From the NCBI GenBank assembly GCA_011009095.1, contig VTPC01000976.1, positions 25,171-89,170 on the forward strand: a stretch of DNA of 64,000 nt. The letters are read 5' to 3'. Shown here one piece after another: positions 35,028 through 45,887 of the stretch (its first letter is position 1; each line of letters begins with the position of its first letter). The notes under the pieces are model-generated. The model was not told the origin of the DNA and ran no database searches. It saw only the letters and a program-made list of their open reading frames with translations. The position numbers were made by a program, and so were the translations under genes. This stretch comes from Ignelater luminosus (lineage: Eukaryota; Arthropoda; Insecta; Coleoptera; Elateridae).

Positions 35028-38000
35028 TACTTAGAAAGTAGCATATTGTACACTAACGAACTCTAAAAGAGATGGAAATACTCTCCTCTTATCTTCTGAG
35101 CAATCTAAAATCTCATAAAAAATCTAAATTATATAAACTATTTACCTTACTTTTACTTTCTCTTAACCAGTTTATAAAATCCTCAAGCAAATCCTCATAA
35201 GGCTTTGATAAGTACGTTTGTGGGTTTTGGGCCCACTTAAGATTTCTTTTAGAGTCGAATAAATAAGACTAGACTAAGACTCAGAGCACACACCATGATA
35301 TGTGTTTTAGTTTTTGGTAAATTGTCGGGTCAAACATTTGGACAGTGTATTTATTTGTATCTAGTTTTTGGGCAGTACGAGTACTTTCACATTTTACCGT
35401 TACCGTCTAAATTGTGTCATAGTCTGAGGCTGGATGCTGTAATAGTGGTAAACATGTGCATGCAATAATTTATTAAAATAATATTATTTATTGTGCCGAA
35501 TAAAATTCGGGTTGTCGGCATAGAATCCATGCTATATTGTCATGTCATTATTAAATTTAAACATATGATCTTTTTTTGTTCATGGCTTTTGTTACTTTTG
35601 AAGATTTGTTTAATTCAGCAGTTTTTAGGAATTCGAAACCTTCTGGCACTGATAATTCCACTTTAGATAGCAATAATTTAAATTCTTATTTTTATTTGAT
35701 ATCGAAGAGGCATGTTGGAAGACAGCTATTTGAATTCCTGAAAAGTTGGTGATTTATCCAATGTTATTTTTAAATTATTAAAATTGTCTCCAGCAAACTG
35801 CAAAACTCTGTTGGAAACAAGACAAGGAGGAACAAAGAAGCATTTATGCACATCATTACATTTCATTTAAAAATCGCCTTTTAAATACTGCAGCAAGTGG
35901 ATCTTTGTTAAGACTTTGCCATGCCGAAATAAAGAGTCGCTATGGTATCTTACCTTAGAAGCTATCAAGTTTCTTTGACCTACTCGTGACAAAAATATTT
36001 CAATTCTTGTTGTTGAGAAAAGCATAATTTTCCACGTTGCTGAGAAATTGTACAAGAACAAGTTGGACAAAAAGATACAGCTTTCGAGTACTAGCATTTC
36101 TGAATAAGGGAACTCCATATATAATTGCATTACGGATTTCCAAACGAACTAAAAAGGTTCGGTTACTAAACTCAATTTGTTTCTCTGTGTGTTTCAACTC
36201 CTGGTTACTCTACTCCACATAAGATATATGATTTAGATGTTACGCTGATTACGAATATGAGAACTGCATTTCATTATCTCAAACCGTTCTCGAGAAAATT
36301 GACTTCGAAGGATGAGGCAATAGTAAATTAAAGATGGCGCAATAAAAATGAGTCATTTAGTTGGGTTATAATAATGCCTGCATTTCTAGTTTGTTAAAAA
36401 TAATTTAACAATATTGACCGTTTACCTACAAAAGTAGGTTTTGTGATTGTTAGAAAGAAAAAAGTTCCGGCGATTTCAAGACCCTAGGTTTCACATCATT
36501 TTTTCAAGAATTCTAACTACATCCTGCATCTCAAATCTTGGTACAACCGGTGGGTTTCACATCCCTAATCAAGTTAAATTAATTTTTTTACGGCAAGGTG
36601 CAGACAGGTGCAAGACAAAATCCGAACTGAACTTGCACTAATTTGAAGCTTTAGCATTTGAAAACGCACTGATCATACTAAGTCCTAGGTTGCTATTAGT
36701 TGGATAATAATTATTTTCTTACTATTATGTGTTATCATTTCTGCTGAACAATGCGTTAATGCAACTGTCATCAAAAACAGGAAATTGAGGAGAAAAAATT
36801 TATTAAATTATATTTACATTGTTGTGATAATATAATGACAAAAAAATCAATATCACAATCTTACAAGTTTATAAATCTTTTTTTGAATTCGTATAAAAAT
36901 CAAATAATTCAGGATCAAATGACGGACCAAAGGACATTTATTGAATATTTTATATCCCCTTGAGAGTTGGAAAAACATTTATTTGCAAATACACCAAATT
37001 CCGTGTATCCCAATAAACGATCGCTGGAACAACGCTGGCAAATACATTACTAAGCGGATCGTGTCTCAAATGAAGCCATACGTTTGCTGCTCCTGTAAGA
37101 AATCTAAGTTAACGCTTCTTCTAGCAATGCCGTATTATTTCCTTTCATCGAAGTCAATGTTTGCCTAAAAAATATTTTTTAGCATGTATCAAAGACAGAA
37201 GAGCGTTTATTAAAAAGTTTTCCGCTAGAATACCAAGTAGATTTTCTCGTCTATTGCCGCACTGGATGGATCCTATAATAAATTTTTAGGCACATCTTTT
37301 TGTCGAATCTTATACAGACCAGCCATATCGCGTTTCGCCCAATTTGTTCTTTCGTAGAATGTTTCTCGAGTTTAAGATGAAAATCGTGGGTTTTTATGTG
37401 TACCTTCCGTTGTGATTTTAATAAAATTTTATTAAAATATCCCTATTCACATAATAAAATTGGCCGTATGAATTATTTAAGCCTGCTTGTTATTTTTGCA
37501 AATTGAATCCGACTGTTACACTTACAACACGCATTACCACAATAACATAGGTCTAAATTGCGAAATTACATTTAATGTAATTTCATAAAATACTTGAAAA
37601 ATCTTCTTTATTTTCTTTTGTTTATACTGTAACAAAAACCAATTATTGTAGTAAAATTGAAAACAAATTTCTAATCTATCTTGATATTACACACTTTCTC
37701 ATAAGTAAACTTTGACGAATAATTACTGAAGGTATAAGTGTATGATTTGCAATACAGGATGATCTGGAGATCGTATTTTCTTTAAGTGTTCTAAATTGAA
37801 TTCTCTGCATCTGTGAATATAGTACTTCACAAGGAAAAGTCGAATAATTATTATGGGTTAAAAGCTGATGCACAGAAAAAATAAATAGATCATTGTTTTG
37901 ATTACTCAGGCTTTTAGTGCCAAATATCTAGTGCTTTTTAAAAGATTCTTGGCACATACCTCTAAAGAAAACTATGCAAAACTAGTGCTTGTTGACTATT

Positions 38001-38572
38001 GTTTTTATTTAAATAAAATTAAATATAAGAAAAAAATATTCTTGACCCGTTTAGATTTTAAGGGTCCAAAATAAAGCATTTCCAAACTAATCTGAAAGGT
38101 AAAGTTTTCTTTGTGTGTGAGATGTGCATAGCGGATGAAATACTTATAGCGACAACAAAGCTGGTATGGAACTTTATACTTGAGATATTTATTTAAGTGA
38201 ACAACAGTGAAGACTTAGTTTACAGTAAAGCTGAGTTTACATTTTTTTTATCTAAAAGTGAAATTCTTTCTGCTAACTCTTGAAAAGCTAACGTGTCAAA
38301 CTTAATAAATATTGAATATATGAAATGAAGCGGTGGGCAATGAAATTGATAGAAAGACGCTTATTCAATAATACCTATAAGCTTTAGATACAAGTATTTC
38401 CAACGAAAAAAAGAGATACAAAAGTTTCCTTTCTTATAAGAAAAACGTTACGCATTGTAACCAAAATAAGTAGTGCCAGTGTAAAAGAGAATTAATTTTA
38501 TGTCGTAAGAAAGAGACACACACACTCACTAAGGCTAACTAAGTAATTTTAATTAATAAAAACAAAATACAG
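35028..38572. other. AT-rich stretch without recognisable genes
   Basis: Nothing supported. There is a GC-richer mixed stretch near 36,450-36,640 without a known protein. Sequence up to 38,572 immediately abuts the tandem array and contains a short CA-rich run (38,515-38,530). The array's left end may have captured an LTR-like edge here, but I could not pair it with a second copy. Confidence 0.5.
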
Positions 38573-38846
38573 AAAAACTTAAACTTATAAAAAAATAACT
38601 CAGAACACTAAATATACGTCTTATCGTCTTCGAAAGCACACTCCCCGTGTCGTTTGCTTTTTACGCGCTCTTGTATTTTTTTTACAGCTGTAGCCCAATT
38701 CTGACACTCGGCCTTGCTACCCTAGAGGACGTCCTCGTCCTCAGTTCCGAACTCTCCAGTGCATCTTCATTTTCAGACTCTTCGGTTGAAGTGTCTTTTT
38801 CCTCGGGACTACACCATCGCTTCAGTCTATCTGATGAGTACACAGA

Positions 38847-39682
38847 TTAGAAAGACCTTTGAGTGCGCTCTGCCCCCGGAATGTCTCGTAGTTTATAACA
38901 ATCGTTGCCTAGGACCCTTCCTACCATATAAGGCCCTTTGAAACGTGGCAACAGCTTTCTTGAAGTTCCGGTCGCCGCTAATTCTCGTCGCGTCATTACT
39001 AGATCTCCCTCGTGATATTTAGTTGGTGGCTTTCTTTCTGATCAAATATCACCTTGTCCTTCTGTTGCTGGTTTTGAATTTTTTGGAGTGCTTCTTGCCT
39101 CATTTCGTCCAAATCCTCTGGTAACTGCAAATCTTGAAGCGCCATCACCAAATTGTTCTGCAATGCGTCGCGTGGATGAAAACCGAGTAAGAGTTGATGT
39201 GGCGTCCGTTTGGTCGTCTTATGTTCCATATCATTTAAGGCAAACTGGATGTTTCTCACGTGTTGATCCCAATCCCTGCCATCTTCTTTATTATAAGTAG
39301 TCGTCAACGCGGTAAGTAACGTCTGGTTTTGTCTTTCCACTTGGCCATTCGCGCGAGGGGTGGCTGTAGCATTTTTAATATGATTAATGTTATTTTCCGC
39401 ACAAAACTTTTCGAACTCGCGAGATGTAAATGCAGCTCCTCTATCTGATATTAGTCGCGTAGGTGTACCGAAATAGCTAAAAATGTCCTTTAACACGTTA
39501 ATCACCGGTTTAGTTCCCGCGGTTTTAACTGCTCGTATGATCGAATACTTTGTAAAATTGTCCTGGTACACAAGAATGTAATGATGTCTTTTTGCTCTCA
39601 CTACAAATGGTCCTAGTTTAGGTGTGCTCTTGAGTAGTCTTTTTCCAAAAATCAACTTTTGTTTTTCATTCCAACCCATCAA
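38847..39682 (-). pseudogene. Ty3/gypsy integrase pseudogene, unit 1
   Basis: The integrase of a gypsy-type LTR retrotransposon, which would join the cDNA to host DNA. The core contains KLGPFVVRAKRHHYILVYQD, LISDRGAAFTSREFE (second Asp) and ATPRANGQVERQN (catalytic Glu). The first Asp expected before LGPF appears to be replaced. After DQKES the frame shifts (near 39,020). The C-terminal part then reads YHEGDLVMTRRELAATGTSR and LLPRFKGPYMVGRVLGND in another frame down to a TAA at 38,847. The N-terminal zinc finger and all enzymes upstream are absent. Confidence 0.85.
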
Positions 39683-39717
39683 GAGGGCGCTCTCTTCAAA
39701 TTAGGTGATTCAATTTT

Positions 39718-40095
39718 CTATTGGGTAATGATCTCCACCCCCGAAAACGCGCATTGTATTTTCAGTACAAACTTTGTATCTTCAGGCTGGTGACCCATTT
39801 TTTGCGTAGATAGTTCTGATCCGTCATCCGACGTGTCGTCGTCTTCCTCTTCGCTTTTCCTCCTCTTAAATTGATTCCTTCTACTCATCTTCATCTTATT
39901 CTTCTTTTTATTTTGACTTTCATCTCGGGCTATGGCCTGACTTATCTTACTTGTTTGTTTATCTTCTCTTCGCACTTCTTCTTCTCGTCTTTGACTAAAT
40001 TCATCTTGATCTTCTTCATCGTCTTCTGGATTTTCTTCTTCGTCTTCTTCTGTGCTTTCAGCATCAGCGTATTTATATCTATAAGCCGGCTGCAA
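39718..40095 (-). CDS. Acidic/basic low-complexity ORF of the array, unit 1
   Basis: A 125-codon open frame that precedes the integrase on the same strand. It starts MQPAYRYKYADAE, is dominated by Glu and Asp in its first third, and then has a Lys/Arg-rich middle (KKKNKMKMSRRNQFKRRK) and a second acidic stretch. There is no capsid or CCHC motif, so calling it gag is only a guess from its position. The frame also runs open upstream of the Met. It occurs identically in units 1 and 3. Confidence 0.5.
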   Translation of the reverse strand: MQPAYRYKYADAESTEEDEEENPEDDEEDQDEFSQRREEEVRREDKQTSKISQAIARDESQNKKKNKMKMSRRNQFKRRKSEEEDDDTSDDGSELSTQKMGHQPEDTKFVLKIQCAFSGVEIITQ

Positions 40096-40220
40096 ATTAA
40101 TTTGGCTAAAACGTCCTGAGTCACGTCTTCAAATTCTATATTTAAAATATAGCAGCAATCAAAAACTTAAACTTATAAAAAAATAACTCAGAACACTAAA
40201 TATACGTCTTATCGTCTTCG

Positions 40221-40230
40221 NNNNNNNNNN
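40221..40230. other. Assembly gap inside the array
   Basis: Ten N. Left of it is the first 52 bp of a repeat unit; right of it is the last 440 bp of a unit. If one unit was lost here, about 1,096 bp is missing. Confidence 0.95.
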
Positions 40231-40597
40231 TGATCTCCACCCCCGAAAACGCGCATTGTATTTTCAGTACAAACTTTGTATCTTCAGGCTGGTGACCCAT
40301 TTTTTGCGTAGATAGTTCTGATCCGTCATCCGACGTGTCGTCGTCTTCCTCTTCGCTTTTCCTCCTCTTAAATTGATTCCTTCTACTCATCTTCATCTTA
40401 TTCTTCTTTTTATTTTGACTTTCATCTCGGGCTATGGCCTGACTTATCTTACTTGTTTGTTTATCTTCTCTTCGCACTTCTTCTTCTCGTCTTTGACTAA
40501 ATTCATCTTGATCTTCTTCATCGTCTTCTGGATTTTCTTCTTCGTCTTCTTCTGTGCTTTCAGCATCAGCGTATTTATATCTATAAGCCGGCTGCAA
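40231..40597 (-). CDS. Acidic ORF of the array, middle unit, cut by the gap
   Basis: The same protein as the ORF at 39,718-40,095 from MQPAYRYKYADAE to about AFSGVEI, where the N gap removes the end. Any frame drawn across the Ns is artificial. Confidence 0.5.
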
Positions 40598-40936
40598 ATT
40601 AATTTGGCTAAAACGTCCTGAGTCACGTCTTCAAATTCTATATTTAAAATATAGCAGCAATCAAAAACTTAAACTTATAAAAAAATAACTCAGAACACTA
40701 AATATACGTCTTATCGTCTTCGAAAGCACACTCCCCGTGTCGTTTGCTTTTTACGCGCTCTTGTATTTTTTTTACAGCTGTAGCCCAATTCTGACACTCG
40801 GCCTTGCTACCCTAGAGGACGTCCTCGTCCTCAGTTCCGAACTCTCCAGTGCATCTTCATTTTCAGACTCTTCGGTTGAAGTGTCTTTTTCCTCGGGACT
40901 ACACCATCGCTTCAGTCTATCTGATGAGTACACAGA

Positions 40937-41772
40937 TTAGAAAGACCTTTGAGTGCGCTCTGCCCCCGGAATGTCTCGTAGTTTATAACAATCGTTGCCT
41001 AGGACCCTTCCTACCATATAAGGCCCTTTGAAACGTGGCAACAGCTTTCTTGAAGTTCCGGTCGCCGCTAATTCTCGTCGCGTCATTACTAGATCTCCCT
41101 CGTGATATTTAGTTGGTGGCTTTCTTTCTGATCAAATATCACCTTGTCCTTCTGTTGCTGGTTTTGAATTTTTTGGAGTGCTTCTTGCCTCATTTCGTCC
41201 AAATCCTCTGGTAACTGCAAATCTTGAAGCGCCATCACCAAATTGTTCTGCAATGCGTCGCGTGGATGAAAACCGAGTAAGAGTTGATGTGGCGTCCGTT
41301 TGGTCGTCTTATGTTCCATATCATTTAAGGCAAACTGGATGTTTCTCACGTGTTGATCCCAATCCCTGCCATCTTCTTTATTATAAGTAGTCGTCAACGC
41401 GGTAAGTAACGTCTGGTTTTGTCTTTCCACTTGGCCATTCGCGCGAGGGGTGGCTGTAGCATTTTTAATATGATTAATGTTATTTTCCGCACAAAACTTT
41501 TCGAACTCGCGAGATGTAAATGCAGCTCCTCTATCTGATATTAGTCGCGTAGGTGTACCGAAATAGCTAAAAATGTCCTTTAACACGTTAATCACCGGTT
41601 TAGTTCCCGCGGTTTTAACTGCTCGTATGATCGAATACTTTGTAAAATTGTCCTGGTACACAAGAATGTAATGATGTCTTTTTGCTCTCACTACAAATGG
41701 TCCTAGTTTAGGTGTGCTCTTGAGTAGTCTTTTTCCAAAAATCAACTTTTGTTTTTCATTCCAACCCATCAA
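40937..41772 (-). pseudogene. Ty3/gypsy integrase pseudogene, unit 3
   Basis: An exact repeat, as far as I can compare, of the unit 1 integrase, with the same missing first Asp, the same frameshift near 41,110 and the same TAA at 40,937. Shared defects show the unit was already dead before it was duplicated. Confidence 0.85.
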
Positions 41773-41807
41773 GAGGGCGCTCTCTTCAAATTAGGTGATT
41801 CAATTTT

Positions 41808-42185
41808 CTATTGGGTAATGATCTCCACCCCCGAAAACGCGCATTGTATTTTCAGTACAAACTTTGTATCTTCAGGCTGGTGACCCATTTTTTGCGTAGA
41901 TAGTTCTGATCCGTCATCCGACGTGTCGTCGTCTTCCTCTTCGCTTTTCCTCCTCTTAAATTGATTCCTTCTACTCATCTTCATCTTATTCTTCTTTTTA
42001 TTTTGACTTTCATCTCGGGCTATGGCCTGACTTATCTTACTTGTTTGTTTATCTTCTCTTCGCACTTCTTCTTCTCGTCTTTGACTAAATTCATCTTGAT
42101 CTTCTTCATCGTCTTCTGGATTTTCTTCTTCGTCTTCTTCTGTGCTTTCAGCATCAGCGTATTTATATCTATAAGCCGGCTGCAA
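41808..42185 (-). CDS. Acidic/basic low-complexity ORF of the array, unit 3
   Basis: Identical to the 125-codon frame of unit 1; the first ORF of the rightmost complete unit. Upstream (42,186-42,258) is the unit junction. Confidence 0.5.
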   Translation of the reverse strand: MQPAYRYKYADAESTEEDEEENPEDDEEDQDEFSQRREEEVRREDKQTSKISQAIARDESQNKKKNKMKMSRRNQFKRRKSEEEDDDTSDDGSELSTQKMGHQPEDTKFVLKIQCAFSGVEIITQ

Positions 42186-42386
42186 ATTAATTTGGCTAAA
42201 ACGTCCTGAGTCACGTCTTCAAATTCTATATTTAAAATATAGCAGCAATCAAAAACTTAAACTTATAAAAAAATAACTCAGAACACTAAATATACGTCTT
42301 ATCGTCTTCGTCTTCGAAAGCACATTCCCCGTGTCGTTTGCTTTTTACGCGCTCTTGTATTTTTTTTACGGCTGTGGTCCAATTCT

Positions 42387-43149
42387 CACATTTATTAGAA
42401 GAAAATTATAGTAATAAATAATTACATGCATGTTGAGTTTGTCATGATTGTTTTTAGATTCTCTTAAACGTGTCAATTGCTTGCTAGATATCTATTTGTA
42501 GACGATATATCTTTCTAATATTATAGAATTAATGTAGCATTGTACTGTTAGGTTTAGAAAAAAAAAACGAGGATTAAAATAGGGAATATGTATTTCATAA
42601 CTCAAGTGTGATTAAATTTCTGTTTGCAGTTATTCATGATGGAACATAAATCTTTTTTAATGCAAATTATAATTAGTATTTTTAACAGTATTCATTTTAA
42701 ATCTTCTTATAATTGATTTCAAGCTGTAGATAAAATTAATACACTGCTGTCTGTTTCTTATCCAAGAATTTCAGCGTTCGCATTATTTTACAGCTCATTA
42801 GGAATTGGGGGAGCGTTCAAGCCAAATGTGAAATTTATGTATAGAATAATTAGAATCAAAGACTTTTATTGGTTCTTGAAAAGAATATTATAGAGCTTGT
42901 TGCTCGGTCATGGATTTTATTGCTGGTTATTAAAAACATTATTATTGCATAGATATTATGGTATCAAGCAATGAAACTACTATTTCTAACACACTGTGTT
43001 CAAAATAACAAACTACTAAAACAACAGCATAATTTTCTGCAGTACCTGAAAGCAAGTTTACAGTCATGAAGAATTATAATGATAATATTTAATTCGAAAT
43101 TGTTTATTCTTTTTTTAATTAGTATTCGTGCAAATTTACAATGTACTTC
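42387..43149. other. AT-rich non-coding DNA
   Basis: Nothing recognised between the end of array similarity (at CCAATTCT) and the 3' end of the Jockey element. Confidence 0.5.
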
Positions 43150-45790
43150 ATTATACAGAGTAATAAGTAAATAGTTTATACGTGAACGCAACCTGAGGCA
43201 GGAACCAACCACTGATGGTTCACTGACGATCACCCAGCTAGGTCTTCTGGCCATAAGCGCTTGAGTCTTCGTTCCACAAGAGGTGGGGCAATGAGGTTAT
43301 TTATTAGCTGATTGTTGTGATCTATGGTACGGTCTCTATAAGTGATGGAATGTTTACGAATAACTTCTGTGATGAATGGTAAACACAGATCGTTGTGGAG
43401 TGTTTGGTTTGAGACGTACCAAGGAGCGTTGGTTATCATACGAAAGGTTTTGGATTGAAATGTTTGCAGGATTTTTGTATTGGAGGGTTAGCTGCAGTCC
43501 CATAATTCTATTCCATAGGTTCATATCGGTTTTAGGATTGTCTTATAAATTAGCACTTTGTTATCAAGTAATAATTTAGATCTTGAACTGAGTAATCAGT
43601 ACATGTTTTTAGCTTTTAGATTTAATTAACGTCATCTGGTTTTGACGCGCTATTTCCAAATCAATTTGTCATATAGGTGGAGTCAAAGATATTTCACTTC
43701 AGTTTGCACAGGTATAGATGTGTTGTTTATAGAAACTTGTAGACAACAAGTTGTTTTTGTCGTAAAAGTGTTATTTTTCAGCGTTGTAGAGAGTCCTGGA
43801 TGGGATTGAGGTGATTTTGTAGGTTCTCAGATGCTCGTGCTGGATCGAGGGGCGAGATAGGTGTGTCATCGGCGAATGTAGATATCAAGGTGTTGTCGGT
43901 CAAGAGAACATTTGCAGTGTAAAGGAGGCAGAGAAAGGGCCCGACTACACTGGCCTGTGGTACTCAAGATTTTATAGAGTAATAAGCATTTAAGGCGTTG
44001 GCGTCGTAATATTTAACTTGGAAGTATCTATCACTGAAGTAAGATTTTACGATAAGGTAAGCTTGTTCGGGAAACAGGAGTATGATCTTATACAAAAGCC
44101 CAACATGCCATACTCTGTCAAGGCCTGTTGGACGCCCAAGAAGAGTGAGGTTCATGGTTTATTTCCTTACAGACTAGTCTTGATCACGTTGACTATTCTG
44201 TGACATTGTTGGGTCGTGGAGTGCTGTTGTCTGAAGCCAAACTGGTGATTGAGGATTATGGTATGCATTAGTACGAGTTCTTGTAGTCTGAAAAAGTCGT
44301 TTGAGTACTTTTGCGAGTAGGGATAAAAGACTTATCGGTCGGTATGAACTAACTTCTGCTGGGGGTTTTCCGGGCTTTGCAATCATAATAATTTGGGTAT
44401 ATTTCCACCGTACGGGGGAGTAGCAAAGTCGTAGTATGCTATTGTAAATGTTTGTTAATAATACAATTGCTCTTCTTGGAAGATTTTTTAGAACCTCTCC
44501 GACTATAAGTTCGTATCCAGGTGCTTTGTGGGAGTTCAGAGACTGAATTTTTTTTTAGTACGTCTGCTACTGAGATCGCACAAAATGGTGGTGATAGTTG
44601 ACTTGGGATGTTTAGAAAGGCTTTGACTTCTTCATCATCAATGTTATTTTCGGAAGGAGCACTAAAGACATTTGCAAGATGTTCAGTAAAAAAATCTGTT
44701 TTTTCTAGAGCAGAGCGTGCTCAGCTTCTGTCGTTTTTTCTTATTGGTGGAATGGGTACTGTCGACCCTTGGAATTTCTTTATGTCCTTCCATAACGAGT
44801 AATCATCTGAAGAGAGATTAGTGGTGTAGGTTTCAAATGTTTCATTTTTGGTGTGGAGTATGGCTGTATGTAAATTGCGATTCAAACGATTTAGGTAAGC
44901 CTTATCTATAGGATTTTTCGTATTTTGCCATCTGCGACAAGCTCTACGTTCCTACATTTTTTGATGTGCAGTGGAAACTTGTGCTGATCTTGCACTGTTT
45001 TCCGTTTGTGTGGTGTTGCTTCTCACGACGCATTTTGGATAAGTTTTGTTTTTTGCTGGTTTGTATCCAGTGGAACATTTAATCTGATGGTTTCAGTAAT
45101 AAGGTCTTGAAAATATTCTCAGTTGGTTTCTTTAGTACCATAGCCGAAGTTGCGGTGTTCTCCAAATGACACTAGCACTTAAGGTTATTATAATAGGACT
45201 ATGATCAAAACTTAAATCAAGATTGGACTCAATTGTACTAAATATGTCAGATATTCCTTTAGTTACCGCAAAATCTAGGAAGTCAGGAAGTTTGTTCCGA
45301 TCGGTTGGTCAGCATGTTGGTTCTCCGGTTGAGAGGAAATTTAGATTGTTGCTGAGAATGACCTTTAGTAGATTTCTATCCTTTGGGTCAATCAGTCTGG
45401 ATTCCCAGGTAGTATGTTTAGCGTTCCAGCCGGCAGCTACTAAAACGTGAGAGCCAAGGGAGAAGAAAAAGTCTTGATAGTCTTCATAAGAAATGGGAAT
45501 TAGAGGTCTGGGAAAAGGTTTCTAGATAAACAATTGTACTTTAAATTTTATGTGTGGTGTATTGTTGCAGTATGTGATGTTTTAAAGCTGATCTGATAAT
45601 GATAGCTGAGACAGCATAAACCGTTCCATCGGGGTCGTTAACATGGTAGATAGTCAACAGCGGTATTTTGATAATTGTCAAGTCCGTTGAGTGGCTCGCT
45701 GAGATTAGAAATATGTCAAGTTTGTTAATTTGTAGAAATAGTGAGAATTGCTGAACTTAATTAAACTAAATACCCTGTTGCCATTCTAGG
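43150..45790 (-). mobile_element. Jockey-type non-LTR retrotransposon, degenerate
   Basis: A minus-strand LINE with APE endonuclease, reverse transcriptase and the characteristic Jockey C-terminus, full of stops and frameshifts. Upstream of the endonuclease, 45,888-45,790 reads RPFAKTFAGISPSTALIPPS, which resembles the end of a Jockey ORF1, and then the mariner begins. Sequence beyond the mariner does not look like ORF1, so the LINE is probably 5'-truncated next to the insertion. Confidence 0.85.
43230..45780 (-). pseudogene. Jockey ORF2 (endonuclease-reverse transcriptase) pseudogene
   Basis: From the N-terminus: LDIFLISASHSTDLTIIKIP and VNDPDGTVYAVSAIIIRSAL (start of the endonuclease, about 45,730-45,560). 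GWNAKHTTWESRLIDPKDRN and LSTGEPTC with PTDRNKLPDFLDFAVTKGIS follow (about 45,450-45,230). The RT has MIAKPGKPPAEVSSYRPISL (44,386 down) and GLDRVWHVGLLYKI followed by LIVKSYFSDRYFQVKY (44,120-43,990). The C-terminus is ITNAPWYVSNQTLHNDLCLP and FITEVIRKHS (43,439-43,340), a signature of Jockey. Many stops; inactive. Confidence 0.85.
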
Positions 45791-45887
45791 CTGTTATGTG
45801 ACTTTATTTGTTAAGTTTTGATTGCTTGGGGGTATAAGGGCAGTTGAAGGTGATATTCCTGCAAAAGTTTTAGCAAATGGTCTAGTA

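Larger units (their letters stand above)
38573..42386 (-). repeat. Tandem array of a 1,588-bp gypsy-derived unit
   Basis: The landmark AAACTTATAAAAAAATAACT occurs at 38,581, 40,169, 40,671 and 42,259. The spacings 38,581-40,169 and 40,671-42,259 are both 1,588 bp. Each unit, read on the minus strand, holds an acidic ORF followed by a broken retroviral-type integrase. There are two complete units, a middle unit cut by the N gap (52 bp on one side, 440 bp on the other), and a diverged partial unit at 42,259-42,386 with several substitutions and a 6-bp TCTTCG insertion. The two complete units look identical wherever compared. No protease, RT or RNase H lies between the two ORFs. Confidence 0.92.

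Noticed and set aside
38647..38941. Plus-strand frames of 60-67 codons, repeated at 40,737-41,031
   Set aside because: They overlap the integrase C-terminus and tail on the minus strand and repeat only because the array repeats.
39871..40119. Hydrophobic 82-codon plus-strand frame, repeated three times in the array
   Set aside because: It is the reverse-strand shadow of the acidic, Lys-rich ORF (Glu/Lys codons read as Phe/Leu/Ser codons), so not a gene.
38573..42386. Reading the array as a full LTR retrotransposon with long LTRs
   Set aside because: The repeated block itself contains both ORFs, there is no protease, RT or RNase H, and no LTR end motif with tRNA-primer site was identified.
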